The notes under the pieces: model-generated
What the model was told of the DNA's origin: nothing
Database searches by the model: none
Seen by the model: only the letters and a program-made list of their open reading frames with translations
Part shown: positions 40,249 through 49,632 of the stretch, one piece after another
Layout: each line of letters begins with the position of its first letter
How positions within the stretch are numbered: the stretch's first letter is position 1
Translations under genes and position numbers: made by a program
NCBI RefSeq assembly: GCF_000496695.1
Contig: NZ_BAUJ01000003.1
Location: 1-64,000, forward strand
From: Vibrio halioticoli NBRC 102217
GTDB lineage: Bacteria; Pseudomonadota; Gammaproteobacteria; Enterobacterales; Vibrionaceae
DNA: 64,000 nucleotides
Reading direction: 5' to 3'

Positions 40249-41292
40249 TTAATTCTTCTCTAATGCTCTATCGAGTAGGTGGCAGACTTGTTCGGTACTA
40301 ATTGCAATCATTAGATCATCGCCTTTCGCGCGAGTTCCCCAAGGAATGTCCGACAGTGACTTATTAGTTTGCTGTTGAATATGCTCATCATAGGCATTCG
40401 CTACCAGTTCCAGACTATTATAGGGGCCAGTGCGTCGCGGATCGCTGTGAGCATAAAGCCCTATCACAGGCGTGCCTTGCGTAGTGGCTAAATGAGCGGG
40501 TCCTGAATCGGGTGCGAGTACTACGCTCGCTTCATTAAGTACTGCAGTCAGTTGTTTTAATGAGGTTTTCCCCACCATGTTATTCACATCACCTTGCATC
40601 AAGTGAGCAATGTTTTCGGCTAATTTGATTTCCCTGTCAGCAGGTGAGCCACACAGTATGACTTGCATGCCTTTGTCTATTGCATAATCAGCGACGGCAG
40701 CATAGCGCTCAGTTAACCAGTTGCGGCTATCTTTACTTGCTGCGGCAGAAATCACTAACGTTGGCTGGTTATTGACAACGTTTTTAGCAAATTCAGTGTC
40801 GGTATGGCTAACAGGAATGTGCCATTGCGGAACCTGAAACGGAACCCCAATGTATCGCGCAAAATCAGCAAAATTATCTAAAACATGAAAGCTTTGTGAG
40901 TTTGGAATGTGTTTGTTAGTAAACAGCCATTGACCTTCTTTGGTTCTATTCTTGCCAAAGCCAACCTTATAATCCGCTTTAATGCCAAAAGAGAGGGCGC
41001 TTGCTCGAAGTGCGGCTTGCATATGTAGTAAAGCATCAAAGCGAGTCGATGACAGTTGTTTCCACACTGCCTTCATGCCTTTAAATCCGAGCTTTTTATC
41101 GAACACCACAATTTCAATATTGGGTAAATCACCGATAAGCTGAGCTTCAATTTTTCCGCAAATCCAAGTGATCTTAGTGCTTGGCCAATAGTTTTGGATT
41201 GCCTGTACAACAGCGATAGCATGGCAAACATCACCGATGGCAGAAAGGCGAAGAATACAGAGTGATTTTGGTGGTGATTTAAACAGTGTCAT
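40249..41292 (-). CDS. LPS heptosyltransferase, GT9 family
   Basis: Transfers heptose from ADP-heptose to the inner core in the cytoplasm. The 347-residue GT-B protein shows the N-terminal LRLSAIGDVCHAIAVVQAIQ segment and the C-terminal donor site with APDSGPAHLATTQGTPVIGLY. It looks most like the OpsX/heptosyltransferase I group, but I cannot separate WaaC, WaaF and OpsX types with certainty. Upstream of and nearly joined to coaD. The only GT9 protein in the window. Confidence 0.85.
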   Translation of the reverse strand: MTLFKSPPKSLCILRLSAIGDVCHAIAVVQAIQNYWPSTKITWICGKIEAQLIGDLPNIEIVVFDKKLGFKGMKAVWKQLSSTRFDALLHMQAALRASALSFGIKADYKVGFGKNRTKEGQWLFTNKHIPNSQSFHVLDNFADFARYIGVPFQVPQWHIPVSHTDTEFAKNVVNNQPTLVISAAASKDSRNWLTERYAAVADYAIDKGMQVILCGSPADREIKLAENIAHLMQGDVNNMVGKTSLKQLTAVLNEASVVLAPDSGPAHLATTQGTPVIGLYAHSDPRRTGPYNSLELVANAYDEHIQQQTNKSLSDIPWGTRAKGDDLMIAISTEQVCHLLDRALEKN

Positions 41293-41383
41293 GCAATTGG
41301 CTCATAAAGGAGATAGATAAATTATGCAGGTGCTAGAGTTAATTGTAAAATCAGGAAAGAATTGAATTGATTGGGGATGTAGA

Positions 41384-42097
41384 TTGGAAACATTAAATAA
41401 TGGGTCAGAAGTCATTTGGTATGAGCCTAGCTTACTCAATGTCCCACCAGAAATGTGTTTTGAAGCCCCATATTGGTTTGTGCAGGACAAAATAACCGGT
41501 AGTGCAAAAGGACGAGGCACCACTTGGTTTGTACAACTTGATGGTTTACAAGCCGCACTGCGCCATTATCGTCGTGGCGGGTTATTTGGCAAGCTAGTCA
41601 AAGATCAATACTGGTTTTCTGGTTGGCAGAACACCCGTAGCTATCAAGAGTATAAATTGCTACAGCATCTGCGTGAGCAAGGAGTTAACGTCCCCAGACC
41701 TATTGCCGCTAAGGCCGATAAATTTGGCCCTTTTTATACCGCGGATTTATTGAGTGAAAGAATACCAAATGCTCAAGACTTAGTGGCACAACTACAACAC
41801 TCACCGTTAAGTTCTGATATATATCAGTCTATTGGCAGGCAAATACACAAGCTTCATCAAGCACAAGTTAATCACACCGATCTCAATATCCACAATATCT
41901 TGCTCGATAGCAGTGATCAGGTATGGATCATAGATTTTGATAAATGCTATCAACAAGATGGTGATGATTGGAAGCAGGCGAATTTAGAAAGATTAAAGCG
42001 CTCATTCCTAAAGGAAGTACAGCGCTTTTCGATTCACTGGCAAGAGAGTGATTGGGAGCAGTTATTGCTTGGTTACCACGCTAGAGAGAGCGTCTAA
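41384..42097 (+). CDS. kdkA: 3-deoxy-D-manno-octulosonic acid (Kdo) kinase
   Basis: Phosphorylates O-4 of the single Kdo in the inner core, a feature of Haemophilus and Vibrio LPS, where one phospho-Kdo replaces a Kdo disaccharide. The 237-residue protein has the kinase-like motif HTDLNIHNILLD (about residues 165-176) and DFD (IIDFDK). Start is TTG 41384, with GGGG seven bases upstream. Its 3' end overlaps the convergent waaA by 36 bases. Confidence 0.93.
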   Translation: METLNNGSEVIWYEPSLLNVPPEMCFEAPYWFVQDKITGSAKGRGTTWFVQLDGLQAALRHYRRGGLFGKLVKDQYWFSGWQNTRSYQEYKLLQHLREQGVNVPRPIAAKADKFGPFYTADLLSERIPNAQDLVAQLQHSPLSSDIYQSIGRQIHKLHQAQVNHTDLNIHNILLDSSDQVWIIDFDKCYQQDGDDWKQANLERLKRSFLKEVQRFSIHWQESDWEQLLLGYHARESV

Positions 42098-43348
42098 GGT
42101 TTTGGCTACCGCGCCTTGGTTTTGCGCGACGACTTGATAAGCATTTTTACCCATCTGAATGCGAGTGGCTGAATCTTTAAATAATTGCACAAGATTATCA
42201 GTGATTTCGTTTTCAGATTGGCAAATGATTAATGCCTGCTCTTGAATCAACTGATGGGTTATATCTTTAAAGTTAAAGAAACTGGGGCCATTAAGAATTG
42301 GTTTTTCTAGAGCCGCAGGTTCTAGCATATTATGTCCACCCACCTTATCCCCAACAAGACTACCTGCCATAAAACATACATCAGCAGCACTGATCAGAGT
42401 CAGCATTTCTCCCATAGTATCTCCAAGATAAACTTGAGTATCGGCAGAAACGGCGGCCCCCTCTGTTCTAGAAACCACTTTGAAGTCGTACTCTAACGCT
42501 TGCCTAGCGACAGAGGCGAATCTCTCTGGGTGGCGAGGTACTAAAATGAGTAAAGCATCAGGGATATCTTTAAGCAGGTTTTGGTGTGCTTTGTAGATGA
42601 TTTCGTCTTCACCTTCATGGGTGCTTGCTGCTATCCAGATGGGTCTTTTAGTTCCTAGTTGTTTACGCAGTTCTTTGCCTTGTGATATTGATGTTTCTGA
42701 AATTTCAATATCGAACTTTAGTGAGCCTGTTACCGTGATTTCACTCGATTTAACACCTAGTTTTTCAAACCGTTTTGCATCTTCTGGATGTTGACATAGT
42801 ACTTGGGTTAAATGCTTCGACATGAGATCGAACACAGATTGAAACTTTTGATATCTGTGACAAGATCGCTCCGATAAACGGGCATTTAGTATTGTTATTG
42901 GAATTTTGTTTTTTGCTACAACATTTAGCGTATTAGGCCAAAGTTCGGTTTCCATCACTAGCATACATTTTGGTTGAATAACCTTTAAAAATCGCCTCAC
43001 ACACCAGCTAAAATCGACAGGCATATATCTATGTTCAGCAATATCTGTTAATTTTTTTGCTTGCTCTGCACCGGTGGTAGTGGTGGTAGTTATCAAGATA
43101 GCTTGTTGTGGGTATTTTGTATTAATTGCCCTGATAAGTGGTGTAGCAGCTATGGTTTCGCCAACAGAGACAGTGTGAATCCAAATCGGATTTTTATTTC
43201 TTAGAGGGACGGAATAACCAAAGTATTCTGTCCAGCGCTTGCCAATAGTGGGTTTCCCTTTCTTCTTTCTTAATAGGGCAATTAATAAGAGTGGACTCAG
43301 AAAGATAAGAGCAATATTGTAAAATACTTTGGAAGTTATGTTTTTCAT
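42062..43348 (-). CDS. waaA: Kdo transferase WaaA
   Basis: Adds Kdo to lipid IVA from CMP-Kdo at the inner membrane. The 428-residue GT30 protein has an N-terminal membrane anchor (about residues 8-28), the segment WIHTVSVGET and the acceptor-domain site, and the GT-B donor site with GSLVGDKVGGHNMLEPAAL. With kdkA present, it is predicted to be monofunctional (one Kdo), as in Haemophilus and V. cholerae. Confidence 0.96.
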   Translation of the reverse strand: MKNITSKVFYNIALIFLSPLLLIALLRKKKGKPTIGKRWTEYFGYSVPLRNKNPIWIHTVSVGETIAATPLIRAINTKYPQQAILITTTTTTGAEQAKKLTDIAEHRYMPVDFSWCVRRFLKVIQPKCMLVMETELWPNTLNVVAKNKIPITILNARLSERSCHRYQKFQSVFDLMSKHLTQVLCQHPEDAKRFEKLGVKSSEITVTGSLKFDIEISETSISQGKELRKQLGTKRPIWIAASTHEGEDEIIYKAHQNLLKDIPDALLILVPRHPERFASVARQALEYDFKVVSRTEGAAVSADTQVYLGDTMGEMLTLISAADVCFMAGSLVGDKVGGHNMLEPAALEKPILNGPSFFNFKDITHQLIQEQALIICQSENEITDNLVQLFKDSATRIQMGKNAYQVVAQNQGAVAKTLDALSSVVTKQ

Positions 43349-43446
43349 TAGACTCTAGACGATTGTTGGGCAATACAAATAAGGAAGCACAATTAACGGT
43401 CATTTTAAGTTACAATACAGAAGTAAGCCAGTGTAAGGAAAGACTA

Positions 43447-44508
43447 GTGATCTGTCATAATCGCCGCTATCTCATGTATATCTCTCAGAATTATTCGTAC
43501 GCCATTTTAAGACCTTTGGAGAAATACATCCTCTCGCAAGGAGGAGAGGTCATGTGGTTTTTGGAAGGAGACGAAGTAAACCATGAGTATTTGAAGCCTA
43601 ATGAACTTAAATTGGTTAACGTTTCTGATGTGATTTCTTGGAATCCAGATGCAGTCTTTGTTCCGGGTAATATGGTTCCGAATTTTATTCCTGGATTAAA
43701 AGTGGCTGTTTTTCATGGGTTTAATGCAGGTAAGGTGAACCGACGCGGGAGACTTGATCATTTTGAGATTCGTGGTTGCTTTGATCTATACTGTACTCAA
43801 GGACCTGAAACTACAGGTCCGTTTCTCGAATTGGCAAAGAAGTATAAATATTTTGATGTGGCTGAAACAGGTTGGCCAGCACTTGATCCTCTTTTTACAA
43901 TCGATCCATCAAATCCTTTTAATGTTCAAAATGATGAAAGGCCGACGGTATTGATGTGTTCAACATTTTCACGACATCTTTCTTGTGCCCCAATATTATT
44001 TGAGAAAATAAAAGAACTTTCTCAAGAAACTAAGTGGAGATGGCTAGTTCAGTTTCACCCTAAGATGCCGAAAGATATTGTTGAGAAATATAAGTCCCTT
44101 CAAAATGAAAACCTTACTTTTGTGGAAACGGATGATGTAGTGCCATTATTGAAAGCTGCCGATGTTATGCTTTGTGACACATCTTCTGTGTTACTTATGT
44201 TTTTGATTCAAAGAAAACCGGTAGTTACTTTTCGAAATCGTTCTCCATCAAACTATCTGATCAATGTTGATAACATAGATGAGGTGGAAGGAGCTTTAGA
44301 AATGGCACTTTTAAATACTGAAAGTCAAAATAAAATTATAGGTGACTATGCGAATCATATTCACCCATTTAATGATGGCCAGAGTAGCGCCCGTGTAATT
44401 CATAAAGTTAATGAGATGCTTGATTGTGGAGCTAAACGCCCTCCAAAGCCTCTAAACATCCTGAGGCAACTAAAGCTTCGGAAAAAATTAAAATACTTCA
44501 ATTGGTAG
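43447..44508 (+). CDS. CDP-glycerol glycerophosphotransferase-like protein
   Basis: Resembles the TagB/TagF family, which transfers glycerol phosphate (or a related alditol phosphate) from CDP-glycerol. The 353-residue protein has FHGFNAGK near residue 95, the nucleotide-site motif HPKMPKD near residue 200, and the C-terminal DTSSVLLMFLIQRKPVVTF segment. The longer reading frame from 43363 has no ribosome site; GTG 43447 follows AAGGAA and is chosen. It leads a plus-strand block divergent from waaA. Acceptor and true donor are unknown; no CDP-glycerol synthase gene is visible in the window. Confidence 0.72.
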   Translation: MICHNRRYLMYISQNYSYAILRPLEKYILSQGGEVMWFLEGDEVNHEYLKPNELKLVNVSDVISWNPDAVFVPGNMVPNFIPGLKVAVFHGFNAGKVNRRGRLDHFEIRGCFDLYCTQGPETTGPFLELAKKYKYFDVAETGWPALDPLFTIDPSNPFNVQNDERPTVLMCSTFSRHLSCAPILFEKIKELSQETKWRWLVQFHPKMPKDIVEKYKSLQNENLTFVETDDVVPLLKAADVMLCDTSSVLLMFLIQRKPVVTFRNRSPSNYLINVDNIDEVEGALEMALLNTESQNKIIGDYANHIHPFNDGQSSARVIHKVNEMLDCGAKRPPKPLNILRQLKLRKKLKYFNW

Positions 44509-44514
44509 ACTGAT

Positions 44515-45618
44515 TTGAGAAAGATAAAACTTCTGGCTGTTACGCACCACAGTCGAAACAACATAAATCCTATACGACCTGAAGCGAGCCAAATCATAGG
44601 CTTACATCGATCAGGTGAAGTTGATGTAACAGTTTTATGTAATCCTGATTCGACTTTGATACCTTATCTTGAAAAAGAAGGTATCGAAGTATTAACGGAT
44701 CCTCTCGATAAGAAAATTTCTTTTAGAACAATGAGTAAAATTAGGAATATTCTAATCGAGAGGAATATTGACGTATTGCATCTGTTTAACAATATAGCGT
44801 GTAGTAATGGTGCAACAGCAGCTCTGGGACTAAAAGCTAAAGTGATAGCTTATAGAGGTCAGACGGGTAATGTTAGTAGGTTAGATCCTTCAAGCTATTT
44901 GGTTATGCTACACCCTAGGCTGGATAAGATTATCTGTGTGGCTAAAGCTGTAGAAAATGATCTGAAAAAATATTTGTGGGGAGATAAAAATCGAGCTATT
45001 ACAGTTTACAAAGGACATGATCAATCATGGTACCAAAGTGATAGTGCCGACTTATCTCATCTACCTCTTCATAATGACTCATTTAAGATCTCTTTAGTGG
45101 CTAACTTGAGACCTCGAAAAGGTCTGCATGTATTGATGGATGCATTAGCTCTTATGCCAAAGGATATAAATATAGATGTACTTTTGGTTGGTGCAGATCC
45201 TAATAATGAAAAAATAAAAGAAATGATTCAGCGAAGTACAATCCCTAGAAGAGTACATGCTATGGGGTACCGTGAAGATGCACCAGAAGTCGCAGCTGCT
45301 TCCGATGTTATTATACTTCCTACAACTAAAAGAGAAGGCTTGTGTCGTGCTGTTTTAGAAGCCAACTCATATGGTGTTCCAGCCATTGTATCTGATACAG
45401 GGGGAAATGCAGAACTTGTCTTACATGGGTATACAGGTATCGTAGTTCCACCTTCGGATCCTAAAGCTTTAGCTATAGCAATAGAAAAGCTTTATGGGGA
45501 TCGTGAGTTGTGTAAAGAGTATGGCTCTCAGGCTAGACTTAGAATCAAAAAACAATTTAATGTAGAGCAAGGTGTAGACAAAACATTAAAAATCTACAAA
45601 TCGCTTTTGAACAACTGA
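44515..45618 (+). CDS. Glycosyltransferase family 4
   Basis: A 367-residue GT-B retaining-type glycosyltransferase. The C-terminal donor domain is clear: LVANLRPRKGLHVLMDAL, the motif EGLCRAVLEANSYGVPAIVSDTGG split over residues about 275-300 (E-x7-E pattern), and a tail typical of the family. Donor sugar and acceptor cannot be told. The start TTG 44515 has only a weak ribosome site. It lies 6 bases after the glycerophosphotransferase-like gene and 19 bases before pseB. Confidence 0.85.
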   Translation: MRKIKLLAVTHHSRNNINPIRPEASQIIGLHRSGEVDVTVLCNPDSTLIPYLEKEGIEVLTDPLDKKISFRTMSKIRNILIERNIDVLHLFNNIACSNGATAALGLKAKVIAYRGQTGNVSRLDPSSYLVMLHPRLDKIICVAKAVENDLKKYLWGDKNRAITVYKGHDQSWYQSDSADLSHLPLHNDSFKISLVANLRPRKGLHVLMDALALMPKDINIDVLLVGADPNNEKIKEMIQRSTIPRRVHAMGYREDAPEVAAASDVIILPTTKREGLCRAVLEANSYGVPAIVSDTGGNAELVLHGYTGIVVPPSDPKALAIAIEKLYGDRELCKEYGSQARLRIKKQFNVEQGVDKTLKIYKSLLNN

Positions 45619-45637
45619 TTACTATTGAGAGATTTAT

Positions 45638-46651
45638 ATGTTAAATGGAAAAAGTGTCCTAATTACGGGTGGTACAGGCTCATTTGGTAAGCAGTTCATT
45701 AAAACTATTTTGAATCGTTATCCGTCGGTTAAGAAAATTATTATCTTTTCTCGTGATGAGCTTAAGCAATTTGAACTTAGACAGAAGTACCCTCAAAAAG
45801 ATTATCCTCAGCTTCGCTTTTTTATTGGGGATGTGCGAGACAGAAATCGGATGATTCAGGCTTGTGAAGGTGTCGATGTTATTATTCATGCCGCTGCAAT
45901 CAAGCAAGTGGATACTGCAGAATACAACCCTACTGAATGTATACGTACTAATATAGATGGTGCTGAAAATGTTATCCAAGCCGCTCTTCAATGTGGTGTA
46001 AAAAACGTAGTAGCCCTCTCTACAGACAAAGCTTGTGCTCCAATTAATCTCTATGGAGCAACAAAACTTGCCTCGGATAAATTATTTACTGCCGCAAACA
46101 ATATCCGTGGCTCAAAGGACATTCGTTTCTCTGTCGTTCGTTATGGCAATGTTATGGGCTCTAGAGGGTCGGTTATACCATTCTTCTTGAGTAAGAGGGA
46201 GGAGGGAGTATTACCTATTACCCATAAAGAAATGACACGTTTCAACATCTCTCTACAAGATGGTGTAAATATGGTTATGTATGCTTTAGATAATCATTTG
46301 GGTGGCGAAATATTTATACCTAAAATTCCGTCATATAAAATCCTCGATATTGCCCAGGCAGTGGCTCCAGAATGCACTATCAAAGAGGTTGGAATTCGTC
46401 CAGGTGAGAAGCTTCATGAAGAGATGATTACTGATACGGATGCTCTTAATACCATCGATATGGGGCGTTACTACGCTATTTTGCCTTCGGTATCGTTTAC
46501 ATACTCAGAAGATGAATATCTAGAGCATCATAAAGCTGAAAAAGTACCTTTTGGTTTTAAATATAATTCTGGGACTAATGACGAATGGGAAACGGTAGAA
46601 GGCTTAAGAAAACTGATTAGAGAGCATGTTGACCCTAACTTCGAGGTTTAA
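45638..46651 (+). CDS. pseB: UDP-N-acetylglucosamine 4,6-dehydratase (inverting), PseB
   Basis: First step of CMP-pseudaminic acid synthesis: turns UDP-GlcNAc to UDP-2-acetamido-2,6-dideoxy-beta-L-arabino-hexos-4-ulose. The 337-residue soluble short-chain dehydrogenase has TGGTGSFGKQF, the catalytic STDKACAP and YGATK (YxxxK) segments, and GEKLHEEM near the end. It is the short soluble form without the membrane domain of WbpM-type enzymes. Followed after 4 bases by pseC. Confidence 0.95.
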   Translation: MLNGKSVLITGGTGSFGKQFIKTILNRYPSVKKIIIFSRDELKQFELRQKYPQKDYPQLRFFIGDVRDRNRMIQACEGVDVIIHAAAIKQVDTAEYNPTECIRTNIDGAENVIQAALQCGVKNVVALSTDKACAPINLYGATKLASDKLFTAANNIRGSKDIRFSVVRYGNVMGSRGSVIPFFLSKREEGVLPITHKEMTRFNISLQDGVNMVMYALDNHLGGEIFIPKIPSYKILDIAQAVAPECTIKEVGIRPGEKLHEEMITDTDALNTIDMGRYYAILPSVSFTYSEDEYLEHHKAEKVPFGFKYNSGTNDEWETVEGLRKLIREHVDPNFEV

Positions 46652-46655
46652 ACGG

Positions 46656-47822
46656 ATGATTCCATATGGTAAACAGGATATCTCTCAAGAAGATATAAAT
46701 CATGTAATAGAGGTGCTTAAGTCTGACTTTTTGACTCAAGGACCGAAGGTTCCAGCCTTTGAGAGTGCATTAACTCAATTTACTCACTCGAAGTATGCTT
46801 TAGCGGTTAATAGTGCGACTTCGGCTTTGCATATTGCTTGCTTGGCTTTGGAGTTGGGTGAAGGAGATTGGCTTTGGACATCTCCTATCACTTTTGTGGC
46901 TTCAGCAAATTGTGGTTTATATTGTGGTGCAAAAGTGGATTTTGTTGATATTAATCCAAAGACGTACAACATGTGCCCAATACAACTTGAGAAAAAACTC
47001 AAATTGGCGAAAAAGCAAGGGAGATTGCCAAAAGTGGTGGTCCCTGTGCACTTATGTGGACAATCTTGCGATATGGAAGCCATCTGGAAACTATCAAAAG
47101 AATATGGTTTTCGAGTTATTGAAGATGCATCTCATGCGATTGGTGGGAAATATAAATCTCAGCCAATTGGTTGCTGTGAGTTTTCTGATATTACAATTTT
47201 CAGTTTTCACCCAGTTAAGATAGTAACGACCGCTGAGGGTGGAGCCGCTCTTACTAATGATGAGCTCTTAGCTGAAAAAATGGCCTTATTTAGAAGTCAT
47301 GGTATTACACGTGATGAATCGTTGATGGAAAGTCCTAGTCATGGTTCTTGGTATTATCAGCAAGTTGATTTGGGTTTCAACTATAGAATGACTGAGTTAC
47401 AGGCAGCTCTGGGTGTATCCCAAATGTCTAGATTGGAAGAGTTTGTTTCAAAACGTCACGTTTTGGCCAATAACTATAACCGTCTTCTTGAAGGCTTACC
47501 TTTAAAATGTCCATTCCAATTAGAGGATACCTATTCTGGTCTACATCTTTATGTCATTAGACTTAAATTGGAAGAAATTAATTTAACACATAAACAGGTA
47601 TTTGATGCACTTAGAGATAATGGGGTTGGAGTGAATCTACATTATATTCCAATCCATCTACAGCCTTATTACTCAAAAATGGGGTTCTCTGAGGGGATGT
47701 TTCCTGAATCTGAACAATATTATCGAGAAGCTATCTCTTTGCCAATGTTCCCCAACCTTAGTGCAGAACAGCAAGTATATATAGTGACATTGTTGAGAGA
47801 TATTCTGGAAAGAAAGTTATGA
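46656..47822 (+). CDS. pseC: UDP-4-amino-sugar aminotransferase PseC
   Basis: PLP-dependent transamination of the PseB product at C4, with L-glutamate as donor. The 388-residue DegT/DnrJ/EryC1 protein has the PLP lysine in FHPVKIVTTAEGG and the aspartate region VIEDASHAIGG. A TTG-type start at 46626 would overlap pseB; ATG 46656 gives the family start MIPYGKQDI. Its stop overlaps the pseF start by 4 bases. Confidence 0.95.
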   Translation: MIPYGKQDISQEDINHVIEVLKSDFLTQGPKVPAFESALTQFTHSKYALAVNSATSALHIACLALELGEGDWLWTSPITFVASANCGLYCGAKVDFVDINPKTYNMCPIQLEKKLKLAKKQGRLPKVVVPVHLCGQSCDMEAIWKLSKEYGFRVIEDASHAIGGKYKSQPIGCCEFSDITIFSFHPVKIVTTAEGGAALTNDELLAEKMALFRSHGITRDESLMESPSHGSWYYQQVDLGFNYRMTELQAALGVSQMSRLEEFVSKRHVLANNYNRLLEGLPLKCPFQLEDTYSGLHLYVIRLKLEEINLTHKQVFDALRDNGVGVNLHYIPIHLQPYYSKMGFSEGMFPESEQYYREAISLPMFPNLSAEQQVYIVTLLRDILERKL

Positions 47823-48508
47823 AAATAGCCGTAATACCTGCTCGTGGTGGTAGTAAACGAATTCCAAGGAAAAATATAAAGGAATTTGCAGGCAAGCCAA
47901 TTATAGCCTATTCCATTGAAGCAGCTTTAGAGTCAGGGTGTTTTGATAAGGTAATAGTTTCTACTGATGATCTTGAAATAGCTGATGTAGCAAAGAAGCA
48001 TGGAGCTGAAGTGCCTTTTTTGAGACCTAGTGATATTTCAGATGATTATGCAACAACTGCAGATGTGCTTGAGCATGCTATTGACTGGTATGAAATGAAT
48101 GGAGAGTCTATAGACACAATTTGCTGCATATATGCTACAGCACCATTTATATCCTCTGAGGATATAAATGCTTGTCATAGTATCTTTACGCATCAAGAAA
48201 ATGCTGACTATTGCTTCCCTGTATGTGAATTCCCATTTCCTATTCAAAGAGGGGTAAAGCTGGATTCGAGGAAGCGTGTGAGTATGTTTCAACCAGAACA
48301 TTTCAATACTCGTTCACAGGATCTAGAGGCGGGGTATCATGATGCGGCTCAGTTTTATTGGGGTAAGCCTGATGCTTTTAAAAGACGTATACCTATGTTT
48401 TCTGATAGGGCGATAGCTTTTCCTATTCAAAGAAAACGAGTTGTAGATCTTGATACACCCGAAGATTGGGATTTTGCTCTTACTCTTTTTAAGGCAATGA
48501 ATTCTTGA
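47819..48508 (+). CDS. pseF: CMP-pseudaminic acid synthetase PseF
   Basis: Activates pseudaminic acid with CTP. The 229-residue cytidylyltransferase has the nucleotide motif PARGGSKRIPRKN at the start, STDDLEIADVA, and the cofactor-binding DLDTPEDWDFA near the end. It belongs with the PseF/NeuA family; the surrounding pse genes favour pseudaminate. Overlaps both neighbours. Confidence 0.94.
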   Translation: MKIAVIPARGGSKRIPRKNIKEFAGKPIIAYSIEAALESGCFDKVIVSTDDLEIADVAKKHGAEVPFLRPSDISDDYATTADVLEHAIDWYEMNGESIDTICCIYATAPFISSEDINACHSIFTHQENADYCFPVCEFPFPIQRGVKLDSRKRVSMFQPEHFNTRSQDLEAGYHDAAQFYWGKPDAFKRRIPMFSDRAIAFPIQRKRVVDLDTPEDWDFALTLFKAMNS

Positions 48509-49632
48509 TGCATGTTGCAATTCGTGTAGATGCTTCATTAAAAATGGGTACTGGGCATACCTATAGAATGCTTACGTTAGCAGACAAGTTAACTATGCTA
48601 GGGCATAAGGTCTATTTTATTGCTCGTGAATTGCAGGGTAATTTATTTGAGTTGATTAAAACTAAGTACTTATGCATTGAATTAAGCAAACCAGAAATAG
48701 AAGAGAACCTGAACGACTGGCCAGCACATTGTGCGCATGCAACATGGCTAGAGGTTCCCTATCAACATGAAATAGATGAATCATTTCATGCTGTTGAAAA
48801 ATTAATAAAGCATTTCAATTTAGAACGATTTGATTGGATTGTAGTGGACAACTACGCTATTGAAAAGAAGTGGCATGAATCATTATCTTCATTATCGAAG
48901 AATATTCTTCAAATAGATGACTTGGCTGATAGAGATTTGTCTGCGGATGTAGTGCTAGACCAGAATTACTACCTGCTCGGAGAATCTCGTTACTCCCATT
49001 ATATCGATAACGATACCAAGTTGTTATGTGGCCCAAGTTTCGCTCTGTTAAGAGACGAATTCTCATTAGCTAGAAAGAGGCTACGAACATATAAATTAAG
49101 AAGAGAAGAAAAACGAGTTGTGTTGTTTTTTGGAGGGATCGACATTGCAAATGAAACCCTTAAAGCACTAAAAGGCTTACTTAAAGCTGACAGTAGCGAT
49201 CATTTCGATGTCATTATCGGTATGAATAACCCTCACAAAGCTGCTGTGAAAAAATATTGTGATCTTCATTTAGACCGAGTCACTTTATATATTCAAGTTA
49301 GCAATATGACGGATTTCTTTTCCAAGGCATATCTATATGTTGGTGCGGTAGGTGCGACTACTTGGGAAAGATGTGTAATGGCTTTACCTGGAATAGTGTG
49401 CTCCGTTGCTGACAATCAAGAACAAGTAGCAAAAGATTTACACCAAATTGGAGGGCATTTCTATTTGGGTAAGCATCAGGAAATCACAGAAGAAAGTTAT
49501 CGAGCTATTTATGAAAAGTGTTTAAGGGAACCTAGCCTGCTGACGGAACAATCTAGTAAGTGTGCGGGCCTAGTTGATGGTGTAGGAGTCGAGAGAGTGT
49601 GTAAAATTTTGGAAGATATGGTTGATGCATAG
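48508..49632 (+). CDS. pseG: UDP-2,4-diacetamido-altrose hydrolase PseG
   Basis: Cleaves UDP from the PseH product to release the free 6-deoxy-L-altrose derivative. The 374-residue GT-B-like hydrolase has GTGHTYRMLTLAD (GxGHxxR motif) at residues about 14-26, IDDLADRDL near 128 and GAVGATTWERCVMALP near the C-terminus. ATG 48508 overlaps the pseF stop (TGATG); TTG 48505 is less likely. Confidence 0.93.
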   Translation: MHVAIRVDASLKMGTGHTYRMLTLADKLTMLGHKVYFIARELQGNLFELIKTKYLCIELSKPEIEENLNDWPAHCAHATWLEVPYQHEIDESFHAVEKLIKHFNLERFDWIVVDNYAIEKKWHESLSSLSKNILQIDDLADRDLSADVVLDQNYYLLGESRYSHYIDNDTKLLCGPSFALLRDEFSLARKRLRTYKLRREEKRVVLFFGGIDIANETLKALKGLLKADSSDHFDVIIGMNNPHKAAVKKYCDLHLDRVTLYIQVSNMTDFFSKAYLYVGAVGATTWERCVMALPGIVCSVADNQEQVAKDLHQIGGHFYLGKHQEITEESYRAIYEKCLREPSLLTEQSSKCAGLVDGVGVERVCKILEDMVDA

